Source: Desulfacinum infernum DSM 9756
Lineage (GTDB): Bacteria; Desulfobacterota; Syntrophobacteria; Syntrophobacterales; DSM-9756
Length of the DNA: 57,963 nucleotides
Reading direction: 5' to 3'
Assembly (NCBI RefSeq): GCF_900129305.1
Contig: NZ_FQVB01000031.1
Coordinates: forward strand, 1 to 57,963
In this document: piece by piece, positions 42,062 to 49,799 of the stretch
How positions within the stretch are numbered: position 1 is the first letter of the stretch
Layout of the letters: every line of letters begins with the position of its first letter
Made by a program: the position numbers and the translations under genes
Notes under the pieces: generated by a model
Told to the model about the DNA's origin: nothing
The model's input: the letters and a program-made list of their open reading frames with translations, nothing else
Databases searched by the model: none

Positions 42062-43335
42062 TGATGGGTGGTGCCGGAAACGGCAACGGCGAATATCTGG
42101 ACCCGGCCGATCGGCGGCAGATGCAGCTGGAACAGGTGCAGGTGTCGTGCAACCGCGCCTTCAAGAACGTGCCCTTTTACCGAAATCGGTTCCTGGAAGC
42201 GGGAGTGTCTCCCCAGGACATCACGAGCCTGGAGGACCTGGCCAAGCTGCCCTTCACCGAGCGGCGCCACTTCAGCGAACACTATCCCTACGGGCTCTTC
42301 GCCGTCCCCCTTCGGGACATCGTGCGGATCCATACGGCTCCGGGAACGGCGGGAAATCCCACCGTGAGCGGCTACACCCTCCGGGATCTCCGCGTCTGGC
42401 GCGACCTGACGGCCCGGGCGCTCCGGGCCGCCGCGGTCACGGCCGATGACATCGTGCAGATCGTCCTCCATCCCGGGCTGGCCAACTGGGGCCGGGATTA
42501 CAAGGACGGGGCGGAAGCTCTCCAGGCCAGTGTCATCCCGCTGAACGCGCTGCATCTGGCCAAGCAGATCATGGTGCTGCGCGACTACAAGACCTCGGTG
42601 CTCATCACCACGCCCAGCTCCGCCGCGCAGATGGAAGAGAGCCTGTTTGCGGCCGGGATCAACCCCACCCAGCTCGCCCTGAAGACCCTCGTGCTGGTCG
42701 GGGAACCGGTGGATGAGGCCCAGAGGCGTTTTCTGGAAGAGCGGCTCCACGTGACCACCTGGATCCATTACGGCCTGAGCGAGATTCCGGGACCCGCCAT
42801 GGCCTTCGAATGCGGGGAGCACCACGGGCTGCACGTGGCCGAAGACCATTTCGTGGCGGAGGTGCTGGACCCCGAGTCCCGGAAACCGGTGGGGCTCGGG
42901 GAGCCGGGAGAGCTGGTGCTGACGAGCCTCACCACCCAGGCGTTTCCGCTCATCCGCTTCCGCACGGGAGACCGGGTGCGGGTGGTGCCCGATCCCTGCC
43001 CGTGCGGGAGGACCTTGACGCGCCTGGAATGGCTGCCCGAAAGAATCGACGATCTCATGGTGCTCCAGGGGGTGAAGATCCAGAAAGGCCAGGTGGTCTT
43101 GCGTCTGAAGGAGACTCTGGGCCATGAACCGTCCGTGGTTCACGTGGGCGTGGAAGAACGGGGGACGTACAGGGGCCTGGAGGTCCGGCTGGGTGTGGAC
43201 GAGCGGCTCTTTTCCGACGAGATCAAGGAACTGGAGCGGATCGTGAGGACCGCCGCCTTCGAACTTCGCCAGGAATTCGGCGTGCCCGTGGAGGTGCGCC
43301 TGCTGGAGGTGTCCGGCGTGAATCGTGAATCGTGA
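42061..43335 (+). CDS. degenerate phenylacetate-CoA ligase paralogue
   Basis: A 424-residue PaaK-family protein coupled to livF (TGATG overlap). Overall fold segments align with the intact PaaK of this operon: NVPFYRNRFLEAG, YGLFAVPLRDIVRIH, IHYGLSEIPGPA, PLIRFRTGDRV. Key catalytic features are changed. The P-loop reads TAPGTAGNPT instead of SSGTTGKPT; the hinge reads LPERIDDLMVLQGVKI instead of [16 protein letters not shown]; and the C-terminus ends at VSGVNRES with no GK catalytic lysine. The last residues and stop are written by a heptad array. It probably binds but does not activate an aryl acid, perhaps as a sensor or partner subunit. Confidence 0.85.
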   Translation: MMGGAGNGNGEYLDPADRRQMQLEQVQVSCNRAFKNVPFYRNRFLEAGVSPQDITSLEDLAKLPFTERRHFSEHYPYGLFAVPLRDIVRIHTAPGTAGNPTVSGYTLRDLRVWRDLTARALRAAAVTADDIVQIVLHPGLANWGRDYKDGAEALQASVIPLNALHLAKQIMVLRDYKTSVLITTPSSAAQMEESLFAAGINPTQLALKTLVLVGEPVDEAQRRFLEERLHVTTWIHYGLSEIPGPAMAFECGEHHGLHVAEDHFVAEVLDPESRKPVGLGEPGELVLTSLTTQAFPLIRFRTGDRVRVVPDPCPCGRTLTRLEWLPERIDDLMVLQGVKIQKGQVVLRLKETLGHEPSVVHVGVEERGTYRGLEVRLGVDERLFSDEIKELERIVRTAAFELRQEFGVPVEVRLLEVSGVNRES

Positions 43336-43395
43336 ATCGTGAATCGTAAATCGTGAATCGTGAATCGTGAATCGTTAGGCGTTAGGCGTTAGGGG
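43322..43395 (+). repeat. heptad array after the second ligase gene
   Basis: Units TGAATCG (x3), TAAATCG, TGAATCG (x3), then TTAGGCG, TTAGGCG, TTAGGGG and TGAGGCG. The gene's stop TGA (43333-43335) is one of them. Confidence 0.88.
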
Positions 43396-43424
43396 TGAGG
43401 CGCGGCGCGGACGGATATGAAAAA

Positions 43425-43540
43425 TGTTAGCGCGGAGGCGCAGGGGTCGCGGAGAGGGAGCTTTTCGGATCGGCGTGCTGAGACGCCGCCCCGATCCGAG
43501 GTCCGCTCTGCGTCCTCTGTGTCTCTGCGGTGAAATAGGA
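43425..43540. repeat. imperfect inverted repeat of the GCGGAGGCGCAG type
   Basis: TTAGCGCGGAGGCGCAGGGG near 43427 is complementary in kind to CCTCTGTGTCTCTGCGGTGAAA near 43515. Similar repeats are common between genes in many bacteria. It sits between the second ligase gene and the reductase gene. Confidence 0.55.
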
Positions 43541-43550
43541 AAGGGAGCCT

Positions 43551-44486
43551 ATGGACATTCTGGTGGTGGGCACCGGGGCCATCGGCGGCTACTACGGCGG
43601 CCGTCTGTCCCAGGCCGGTGCGCGTGTTTCGGTGGTGGCCCGAAGCGATTACGATACGGTGGCGGATCGCGGCATCTCGGTGGAAAGCCCGGCGGGGGAT
43701 TTCGTCTTTCGGCCCCATACGGTGCTGCGGTCGGCTTCGGAAGTGGAGACGCCTCCTGACGTGGTGCTGGTGGGCCTCAAGGTCCTTCCCGAGATCCCCG
43801 TGGCGGATCTCATCCGCCCGGCGGTGGGACCCGGCACGGCCGTCCTTCTCATCCAGAACGGAGTGGACATCGAGCGGCCCATCGCGGAGGCCTTTCCGGA
43901 TAACGAAATCATCAGCGGTCTCGCCTTCATCTGCGTGAGCCGCACCGGCCCGGGCCGGGTGTGCCATCAAGACTACGGCCGCATCGTCATCGGCCGCTAT
44001 CCAGAAGGATCGTCCGGGACGGCCGAAGCCCTGGCGGAGCTGTTCCGGAAGGCGGGGGTGCCCTGCGAGGTGAGTCCCGACGTGGTCCGGGCCCGCTGGC
44101 AGAAGCTGGTGTGGAACGCCCCCTTCAATCCCATCTCGGTTTTGTCAGGCGGAGCCAGCACCCGGGAGATGCTGGAAAGCGAGGAGATGACCCGCCTGGT
44201 GCGGGCCGTGATGGAAGAAGTCTGCGCGGTGGCGTCGGCGGCGCGGCGGCCGCTTCCGGACGACGTGGTGGACCGTATGATCTCCGACACCCGAAAGATG
44301 ACCCCCTACAAGACCAGCATGCTTCTGGACTACGAGGCGGGACGGCCCATGGAGGTGGAGGCCATCCTGGGAAACGCCGTGGGCATCGCCCGGGACCTGG
44401 GGGTTCCCGTTCCCCGCATGGAAACGCTTTATGCGCTCTTGAGCGCTCTGGAGCAGCGGAACCCGCACCGGGCTTCCCCTGCCTGA
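43551..44486 (+). CDS. ketopantoate reductase family (PanE/ApbA) protein
   Basis: A 311-residue NADP-dependent reductase of the ApbA/PanE family. The N-terminal nucleotide-binding motif is DILVVGTGAIGGYYGGRLSQAG. The catalytic Lys lies in WQKLVWNAPFNPISVLSG, and the C-terminal helical domain carries KTSMLLDYEAGRPMEVEAILGNAV. True PanE makes pantoate for CoA, but the family includes other 2-ketoacid reductases. Its position at the end of an aryl-CoA/ABC operon leaves open a role on an aromatic keto acid. Plus-strand order and the short spacer suggest co-transcription. Confidence 0.85.
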   Translation: MDILVVGTGAIGGYYGGRLSQAGARVSVVARSDYDTVADRGISVESPAGDFVFRPHTVLRSASEVETPPDVVLVGLKVLPEIPVADLIRPAVGPGTAVLLIQNGVDIERPIAEAFPDNEIISGLAFICVSRTGPGRVCHQDYGRIVIGRYPEGSSGTAEALAELFRKAGVPCEVSPDVVRARWQKLVWNAPFNPISVLSGGASTREMLESEEMTRLVRAVMEEVCAVASAARRPLPDDVVDRMISDTRKMTPYKTSMLLDYEAGRPMEVEAILGNAVGIARDLGVPVPRMETLYALLSALEQRNPHRASPA

Positions 44487-44497
44487 CGGAAACGCTC

Positions 44498-44632
44498 CCG
44501 CGGGGCTGAAGCCCCGCGGCTACCAACAATCATCCGGTGCCATCCGGCAGGCGTGTGGGGCCTTTCGCGCAAGCCCCAAGAATCGGTGGAGTTCGTCGTA
44601 GCGCAGCCCTTTAGGGCTGCGGCCGGTGCCGC
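44498..44632. repeat. REP palindromes left of the RAYT gene (family A)
   Basis: Perfect palindrome CCGCGGGGCTGAAGCCCCGC plus GG (44498-44519) and GCAGCCCTTTAGGGCTGC (44603-44620). The same two palindromes recur to the right of the transposase gene. Confidence 0.85.
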
Positions 44633-44640
44633 CCGTTGAT

Positions 44641-45126
44641 TCAAATGACTTTGGGATCGATTCCTTCCAGGAACCCTGAAAAGGGCCATTCCGCAGGAGT
44701 CTCCACCAGACCCTTGCGAACTGGGTTCTCGAAGATGTACCTGGCAACGGCCGCGATGGTTTCCTCGGTTCGCAAAATGTGTTCATAATAGCTTTCCTGC
44801 CACAGCTTTCGTCCGTGTTGTCGTTTATGGGCATACCCACTCATCTGCTTGAAACGGTGCATAAACCCCGGCTGGTGGGACCGTGGGGCGGAGCCCTGAA
44901 CCAAGATGTGGAGATGATCCGGCATGAAGCAGTAGGCCCAGATGCGAAAGCCGAAACGCTCTGCCGTGTCTTGGAGGATATGAAGGACAGGATGGACGAT
45001 TTGGCGGGATTTGAAAAGGTGTTGGCGTTGGTGAGTGTACAGGGTGATGGAATGGGCCCATGTGCCCGTATAGGAAAAGCTCTTCAATCGGCGGCGTCCA
45101 CGCCGTTTGATCTTCGAGTCGGGCAT
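44641..45126 (-). CDS. REP-associated tyrosine transposase (RAYT)
   Basis: A 161-residue Y1/HUH transposase of the IS200-like RAYT group. The metal-binding HUH motif is HLHIL within MPDHLHILVQG. The catalytic Tyr lies in QESYYEHILR, and YIFENPVRKGLV is the conserved RAYT tail. The N-terminus begins with a basic KIKRRGRRRLKSFSY segment. RAYTs nick and move REP palindromes. Both flanks carry the same palindrome pair, copies of which are scattered through this window, so these are its likely substrates. Confidence 0.92.
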   Translation of the reverse strand: MPDSKIKRRGRRRLKSFSYTGTWAHSITLYTHQRQHLFKSRQIVHPVLHILQDTAERFGFRIWAYCFMPDHLHILVQGSAPRSHQPGFMHRFKQMSGYAHKRQHGRKLWQESYYEHILRTEETIAAVARYIFENPVRKGLVETPAEWPFSGFLEGIDPKVI

Positions 45127-45204
45127 GGCCCGCCCTCGCGGATCCGGTTGTCTTGGCTTATAGTCTCCCGATATCTTTTATGAAACACGGATAAGCGATG
45201 AAGA

Positions 45205-45388
45205 CAAGGAGACGCTTCTTCCGCGGGGCTGAAGCCCCGCGGAAAAGGGCCGTCGTCACCCCATAACAGGCAGCGGGCCCGATGGCCCACCCGACGTTAG
45301 GGGGATTTTCCGCAGCCCTGAAGGGCTGCGCTACGAGAAAAACGGTCTTCTGTAATGGCTTCGGAGAAGCTCCCAGGGATTTTCCCGG
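45205..45388. repeat. REP palindromes right of the RAYT gene (family A)
   Basis: CCGCGGGGCTGAAGCCCCGC plus GG at 45221-45242 and GCAGCCCTGAAGGGCTGC at 45312-45329, then CTACGAGAAAAACGGTC, as in the other full family A copies. Confidence 0.85.
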
Positions 45389-45390
45389 GC

Positions 45391-45421
45391 AAAAAAAAAC
45401 CCCCGTTTCCGGGGGTTTTTT
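45391..45421 (-). terminator. terminator of tRNA-Sec (bidirectional)
   Basis: The stem AACCCCCG/CGGGGGTT with a four-base loop (45399-45420) has an A-run on one side and a T-run on the other, so it can work on both strands. It lies just past the tRNA-Sec 3' end. Confidence 0.88.
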
Positions 45422-45428
45422 GTTCGTG

Positions 45429-45527
45429 TGGCGGAAGTGCATGGGAATCGAACCCACCTGGGACGCCCCTCAGCGCCCCACACCGGATTTGAAGTCCGGG
45501 AGCCCCACCAGTGAGCTTGGCACTTCC
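45429..45527 (-). tRNA. selC: tRNA-Sec (anticodon TCA)
   Basis: An unusually long tRNA on the minus strand. An 8-bp acceptor GGAAGTGC pairs with GCACTTCC, the anticodon loop is CTTCAAA (TCA), a long GC-rich variable arm follows (about 20 bases), then T-arm GGTGGGTTCGATTCCCA, discriminator G and CCA. It shows that UGA is decoded as selenocysteine in this organism. No selABD gene or obvious in-frame UGA is seen in the window. Confidence 0.95.
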
Positions 45528-45533
45528 ACCGCC

Positions 45534-45562
45534 CTTTTACACAAACGGCTCTGTGTTGGCAA
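45534..45562 (-). promoter_or_regulatory. promoter of tRNA-Sec
   Basis: On the minus strand TTGCCA (45562-45557) and TAAAAG (45539-45534), 17 bases apart, end seven bases before the tRNA. Confidence 0.65.
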
Positions 45563-45574
45563 GGGGCGGCGGCT

Positions 45575-46750
45575 TCAGCGGCCCTTCTTTTTCTTGGGGG
45601 GCGTCACCCGGATGAGCTCGTAGGCGCGGCGGCCCAGCCCCACCGTTTCCGCGTAGTCCAACTGGTGCTCCCAGTCGATCTTGGGATAGACGGCCCGGAA
45701 CTTGTCCTTTGGTTCGGGGTCCTTGCCGCTGAGATGGGAATGGGGAAGCACCGGCTGGGCGTTCACCAGGTCCACCGACGCCTGGTCGATGGCCACGGGG
45801 TCGGCCGAGGCCAGAATGCCGATGTCCCCCACGATGGGAGCGTCCGCCGACGGGTGGCAGTCGCAGGCGGGCGAGATCTGGGTGAGGAAGTTGATGAAAA
45901 AGGACCGCTCTTCCTTGCCGTAGAGGGCTCCGGCCGTGTATTCCACCATCCGTTCCATGAAGCGGGGAAGATCCTTGTCCCAGTTGATGTCGATGGCCCC
46001 TTCCGGGCAGGCGTGGATGCAGGAGGCGCAGCCCACGCACTTTTCCGGGTCGATCCGGGCCACCTTCCGGATCGAGTCCTTGGGGCGGGCCATGGAGGCG
46101 TCCCGCTCCACCAGGGAGAGGGCGTCGTGGGCGCACACCTTGATACACGAACCGCAGGCCACGCACTTCTTGGGCTTGATCTTGGGCTCCACGCCCGAAT
46201 GCTGATGGAGCTTCCCGCGGCGGGACGCTCCCCCCATGCCCACGTTCTTGATGGCCCCTCCGAAGCCGGCCGCTTCGTGGAGCTTGAAATGGGCCACGGA
46301 AACCAGGGCGTCCGCCCGGGCGATGGCCGACCCGATGTAGGTTTCCTCGCAGTTCTTGAGACAGACCGGAATCCCCACCTCGTCCCGGCCGTTCAGGCCG
46401 TCGGCGATCACGATGGGCGCTCCCGTCACTTCCAGGCCGAACCCGTGCATGAGGGCCGTGAGGGTGTGGTCCACGGCGTTTCCGCGGGTGCCCACGTAGA
46501 GGGTGCTGGCGTCGGTGAGGAAGGGCTTTCCCCCGGCCGCCTTGACGGCCTCCACGATGGGTCGCACCAGGATGGGCCGCACGAAGGCGGTGTTTCCCCG
46601 CTCTCCGAAGTGGATCTTCACCGCCGTGAGTCCCCCCTTGGGGATGCGTTTGGCCAGGCCCGCCTCCTTCAGGAGCAGGCCGATCTTGTCCAGCAGGTTG
46701 CAGTCGTCGTCCGCACGAAGATCGATGAAATAAACGGCACTTCGAGACAT
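45575..46750 (-). CDS. DUF362 ferredoxin-type protein
   Basis: A 391-residue iron-sulfur protein of the DUF362 family. The N-terminal domain shows AVKIHFGERGNTAFVRP, FLTDASTLYVGTRGNAVDH and AHFKLHEAAGFGGAIKNVGMGGASR. Two [4Fe-4S] motifs follow (CVACGSCIKVCAHDA and CVGCASCIHACPEGA), and a DUF362 end domain ends the protein. No signal peptide, so cytosolic. The function is unknown; many anaerobes carry several copies. The ATG at 46750 (MSRSAVYFIDL) follows ACGGAGGAATGCTC. Confidence 0.9.
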   Translation of the reverse strand: MSRSAVYFIDLRADDDCNLLDKIGLLLKEAGLAKRIPKGGLTAVKIHFGERGNTAFVRPILVRPIVEAVKAAGGKPFLTDASTLYVGTRGNAVDHTLTALMHGFGLEVTGAPIVIADGLNGRDEVGIPVCLKNCEETYIGSAIARADALVSVAHFKLHEAAGFGGAIKNVGMGGASRRGKLHQHSGVEPKIKPKKCVACGSCIKVCAHDALSLVERDASMARPKDSIRKVARIDPEKCVGCASCIHACPEGAIDINWDKDLPRFMERMVEYTAGALYGKEERSFFINFLTQISPACDCHPSADAPIVGDIGILASADPVAIDQASVDLVNAQPVLPHSHLSGKDPEPKDKFRAVYPKIDWEHQLDYAETVGLGRRAYELIRVTPPKKKKGR

Positions 46751-46772
46751 GAGCATTCCTCCGTGAGAGGGA

Positions 46773-46948
46773 CGAGGTAAAAGGTGAAAGGTTAAAGGTT
46801 AAAGGCAAAAGGCGAAAGGTGAAAGGTGAAAGGTGAAAGGTGAAGGGCTGAAGGTTAGGGGTGAAGGGGGAGAACAGAAAGACGGGCTCCCGTTCTCCTT
46901 TTCCCTTGGACCTTTCGCCTTTGACCTTTTTCCTCTTTTACCACGACA
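46773..46948. repeat. paired inverted heptad arrays between DUF1614 and DUF362 genes
   Basis: In transcription direction (minus) a sense array (TAAAAGAGG, then CAAAGGC/GAAAGGT-type units, 46940-46905) starts at the DUF1614 stop. It is followed by an antisense array at 46865-46773, on plus TAAAAGG, TGAAAGG (x5) and TTAAAGG units, just before the DUF362 start. Confidence 0.82.
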
Positions 46949-47612
46949 GGAGCACGGCCAGGATCCCGGTGAGGAAGACCCCGTCGAAGGTGCCCGCTCC
47001 TCCGATGGACGCCACCGGAGCCTGCAGCTCCTTGATCCGGTTGAGATTCAGGATGTCGGCGCCGATGAGCGTCCCCAGGGTTCCCGCCACGTAGGCCGTG
47101 GGGGGCGCCCAGTGGGGATTGATCACCAGGGCCGTCAGGGCCGCCGCCAGCGGCGGGATGAACATGGGCGTGGCGATCCCCAGGCCGGGTACGGGCCGGG
47201 CGATCCGCTGGACCACGTAGGCGACCACGGCCACGGCCAGGAGCATCCGCACGGGATGCTGGGCGTGGGCCAGAAGGTAGAGGGAGATGCAGGTGGGAAT
47301 CACCGCGCCTCCCACGTTCACCGCCAGCACCATCTCCCGGGGCCGCCGCCGGCGCGGCACCCGGTAGCGGATCCCGAAAAAGGAGACCACCTGCAGCTCC
47401 AGGGGCTCCTCTTCCAAGCGGATGCGCTTGATGGGGATGTTCACCATGCTCCCCACGATGCACAGAAAGAGCAGGCTGAAGAGCTGCTCGGGCGGGATGC
47501 CCAGCTTGGCGAAGGCCACGGCGAAGAGGCCGAACTTGACCAGTCCGAAGAGAAAGAAAAGGAGGAAGAGAAACAAAAAGAAGAACAGGATGAGAAACGG
47601 CGGAAAGAACAT
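46938..47612 (-). CDS. DUF1614 membrane protein
   Basis: A 224-residue integral membrane protein. The first 27 residues are almost all Phe and Leu (FLILFFFLFLFLLFFLFGL). Further hydrophobic helices surround VLAVNVGGAVIPTCISLYLL and LGIATPMFIPPLAAALTALVI; the C-terminal PVASIGGAGTFDGVFLTGILAVLLS is the DUF1614 signature. The function is unknown. The stop TAA is the first unit of a heptad array. Confidence 0.85.
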   Translation of the reverse strand: MFFPPFLILFFFLFLFLLFFLFGLVKFGLFAVAFAKLGIPPEQLFSLLFLCIVGSMVNIPIKRIRLEEEPLELQVVSFFGIRYRVPRRRRPREMVLAVNVGGAVIPTCISLYLLAHAQHPVRMLLAVAVVAYVVQRIARPVPGLGIATPMFIPPLAAALTALVINPHWAPPTAYVAGTLGTLIGADILNLNRIKELQAPVASIGGAGTFDGVFLTGILAVLLSW

Positions 47613-47624
47613 GGCTTCCTCCCT

Positions 47625-47822
47625 TCTTTTCGTGAAATCGTGAAGTCGTGAAATCGTGAAATCGTGAAATCGTGAAGGGCGGGCGCCGCTCCCACAAGGC
47701 GTTCATGACGAATGAACGCCCGTTCGCCTTCCTTGCCCGTTTTTTCTCACACAGCGCCTCCCGCCTAACGCCTCACCCCTAACTCCTCACCCCTCACCCC
47801 TCACCCCTCACCCCATCACACG
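47625..47822. repeat. paired inverted arrays between pckA and DUF1614 genes
   Basis: The sense array after pckA (minus, 47822-47755) has TGATGGG, TGAGGGG (x3), TGAGGAG, TTAGGGG and TGAGGCG; the pckA stop is its second unit. The antisense array at 47630-47675 uses 8-bp units (TGAAATCG, TGAAGTCG). Between them is a GGCGCCGCTCCCACAAGGCG hairpin. No gene is seen in 47613-47807. Confidence 0.82.
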
Positions 47823-49427
47823 GCGCACGTCCGGATCCACCGAATCGGCGAAGGCCTGGAAGTTTTCGCGAAAGAGGCCCTTCAGGTGCTCGGCCTGCCG
47901 GCGGTAGGCGTCCTTGTCCCGCCAGGTTTCCTGGGGGCGCAGGATCTTTTCGGGCACGCCCGGGCAGGCGGTGGGGATGTGCAGCCCGAAGAAGGGTTCC
48001 CTTTCGAAGGGAACCTCGTCCAGGGCTCCGTTCAGGGCCGCGTGCACCATGGCCCGGGTGTATCGGATGTCGATCCGCTTTCCCACGCCGTAACCGCCGC
48101 CGGACCAGCCCGTGTTGATGAGCCAGCAGCGGGCCTGGTGCTTTTGCATGCGCTCCCCGAGAAGCCGGGCGTAGACCGCCGGCGGCAGAGCCATGAAGGG
48201 AGCTCCGAAGCAGGTGCTGAAGGTGGCCTGGGGTTCGGTGATGCCCGCTTCGGTTCCGGCCACCTTGGCCGTGTAGCCCGAAAGGAAGTGGTACATGGCC
48301 TCCTGGGGACTCAACCGGGAGATAGGCGGCAGCACCCCGAAGGCGTCGCAGGTGAGCATGATGATGTCCCGGGGATGGGGAGCGGTGCCCGTGCGGGAGG
48401 TGTTGTCGATGAAATGGAGGGGATAGGCGGCCCGGGTGTTTTCCGTGAGCGAATCGTCGTCCAGGTCCACCAGGCGGGTTCGAGCGTCGATGGCCACGTT
48501 TTCCAGCACCGTTCCGAACCGGCGCGTGCAGGCGTAGATCTGGGGTTCGGCTTCCGGCGACAAACGGATCACCTTGGCGTAGCAGCCCCCTTCGAAGTTG
48601 AAGATCCCGTTGTCGCTCCAGCCGTGCTCGTCGTCGCCCACCAGGGTGCGGTCGGGGTCGGCGGAAAGGCTCGTTTTTCCCGTTCCGGAAAGGCCGAAGA
48701 AGATGGCCGCCCGGCCGTCGGGGCCCACGTTGGCCGAGCAGTGCATGGGAAAGACCCCGCGCTGGGGCAGGACGAAGTTCATCATGGTGAAGATGGACTT
48801 TTTGATCTCCCCGCCGTAGCCCGTGCCGCCGATCAGGATGAGCTTTTTGCCGAAGTGGATGAGGATGAAGGCTTCCGAGCGGGTGTGGTCCAGCTCGGGG
48901 TCGGCCCGGAAGTGCGGAGCGGCGATCACCGTGTATTCCGGTTCAAAGGCCGCGTACTGGGCCGGGTCCTGGATCCGGATGAACATGTTGCGGGCGAACA
49001 GGCTCTGCCAGGCCATCTCGGTGACGACCCGGATGGGAACGCGGTAGGCGGGATCGGCCCCGGCGTAGCAGTCCTGGACGTAGATTTCGCGGCCCTGCAG
49101 GTAGGCCAGCAGGCGGGCGTGGAGCCGGTCGAAGTCCGCCGCGTCGAAGGGGCGGTTCACCTGCCCCCACCAGATCTTGTCCTCGCTGGAAGGTTCCCGG
49201 ACCAGGAACTTGTCGTTGGGGGCCCGTCCCGTGAAGGTGCCCGTGCGGACCACCAGGGGGCCGCGGTGGGCCAGGAGCCCTTCCTGCCTTCGGATGGCCT
49301 GCTCGTAGAGTTGAGGGGTGGGGGGATTGTAAAAGACGCGGGTGTAATTGGCGATGCCCTGTTGCTCCACGGGGACTTTCGGGGTGCCGTTTTGGGTCTC
49401 ACATGCTTCCACTTGGCCTTCCTCCAC
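47808..49427 (-). CDS. pckA: phosphoenolpyruvate carboxykinase (ATP)
   Basis: A 539-residue ATP-type PEPCK that interconverts oxaloacetate and PEP for gluconeogenesis. Landmarks are GTGYGGEIKKSIFTMMNF with the metal-binding Lys, the kinase-1a P-loop GLSGTGKTSLSADP, the kinase-2 motif LVGDDEHGW, NFEGGCYAK and the C-terminal INTGWSGGGYGVGKR. The start is GTG at 49427 with AGGAGG eight bases upstream. The stop belongs to a heptad array. Confidence 0.95.
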   Translation of the reverse strand: MEEGQVEACETQNGTPKVPVEQQGIANYTRVFYNPPTPQLYEQAIRRQEGLLAHRGPLVVRTGTFTGRAPNDKFLVREPSSEDKIWWGQVNRPFDAADFDRLHARLLAYLQGREIYVQDCYAGADPAYRVPIRVVTEMAWQSLFARNMFIRIQDPAQYAAFEPEYTVIAAPHFRADPELDHTRSEAFILIHFGKKLILIGGTGYGGEIKKSIFTMMNFVLPQRGVFPMHCSANVGPDGRAAIFFGLSGTGKTSLSADPDRTLVGDDEHGWSDNGIFNFEGGCYAKVIRLSPEAEPQIYACTRRFGTVLENVAIDARTRLVDLDDDSLTENTRAAYPLHFIDNTSRTGTAPHPRDIIMLTCDAFGVLPPISRLSPQEAMYHFLSGYTAKVAGTEAGITEPQATFSTCFGAPFMALPPAVYARLLGERMQKHQARCWLINTGWSGGGYGVGKRIDIRYTRAMVHAALNGALDEVPFEREPFFGLHIPTACPGVPEKILRPQETWRDKDAYRRQAEHLKGLFRENFQAFADSVDPDVRRVMG

Positions 49428-49539
49428 CTGTGTGCCTCCTGTGCGTGACCACCATGCCCCTTCCGCCGGGGCGTTCTTCCGAGCCTGCGCGAGAAGGGCT
49501 TTGCGCCACCAGCGCCCGGGGCATGGCCGTTCTTTTCAT

Positions 49540-49795
49540 CGGGTTTCTCCTATACCAAGGGATGAGCGGGCGGGGATAAACCCCGCCCCTACCCGAGGGA
49601 TCAGCGTCTTTTGTCGGGGCGGGCTTTATGCCCGCCCTTGCACCATGAACAGGAACCGTGCCGTTTGGGCACTGCTGATCCGCCCTTTCAACGGCCATCC
49701 GTCATCCCCGCGAAGGCGAGGGTCCAGCATGGACTGCCAGCACATTGTGAACTCCCGATTGCGCGTCAGTGACGGTTTACGGAGCTCTCGGGCAA
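49540..49795. repeat. family B fragment and family C repeat upstream of pckA
   Basis: 49560-49640 holds both family B palindromes (GCGGGCGGGGATAAACCCCGCC; GGGCGGGCTTTATGCCCGCCC) without the MITE ends. 49695-49790 is a diverged family C repeat (CATCCCCGCGAAGGCGAGGG ... CAGTGACGG). No gene is seen in 49428-49799. Confidence 0.65.
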
Positions 49796-49799
49796 ACCC

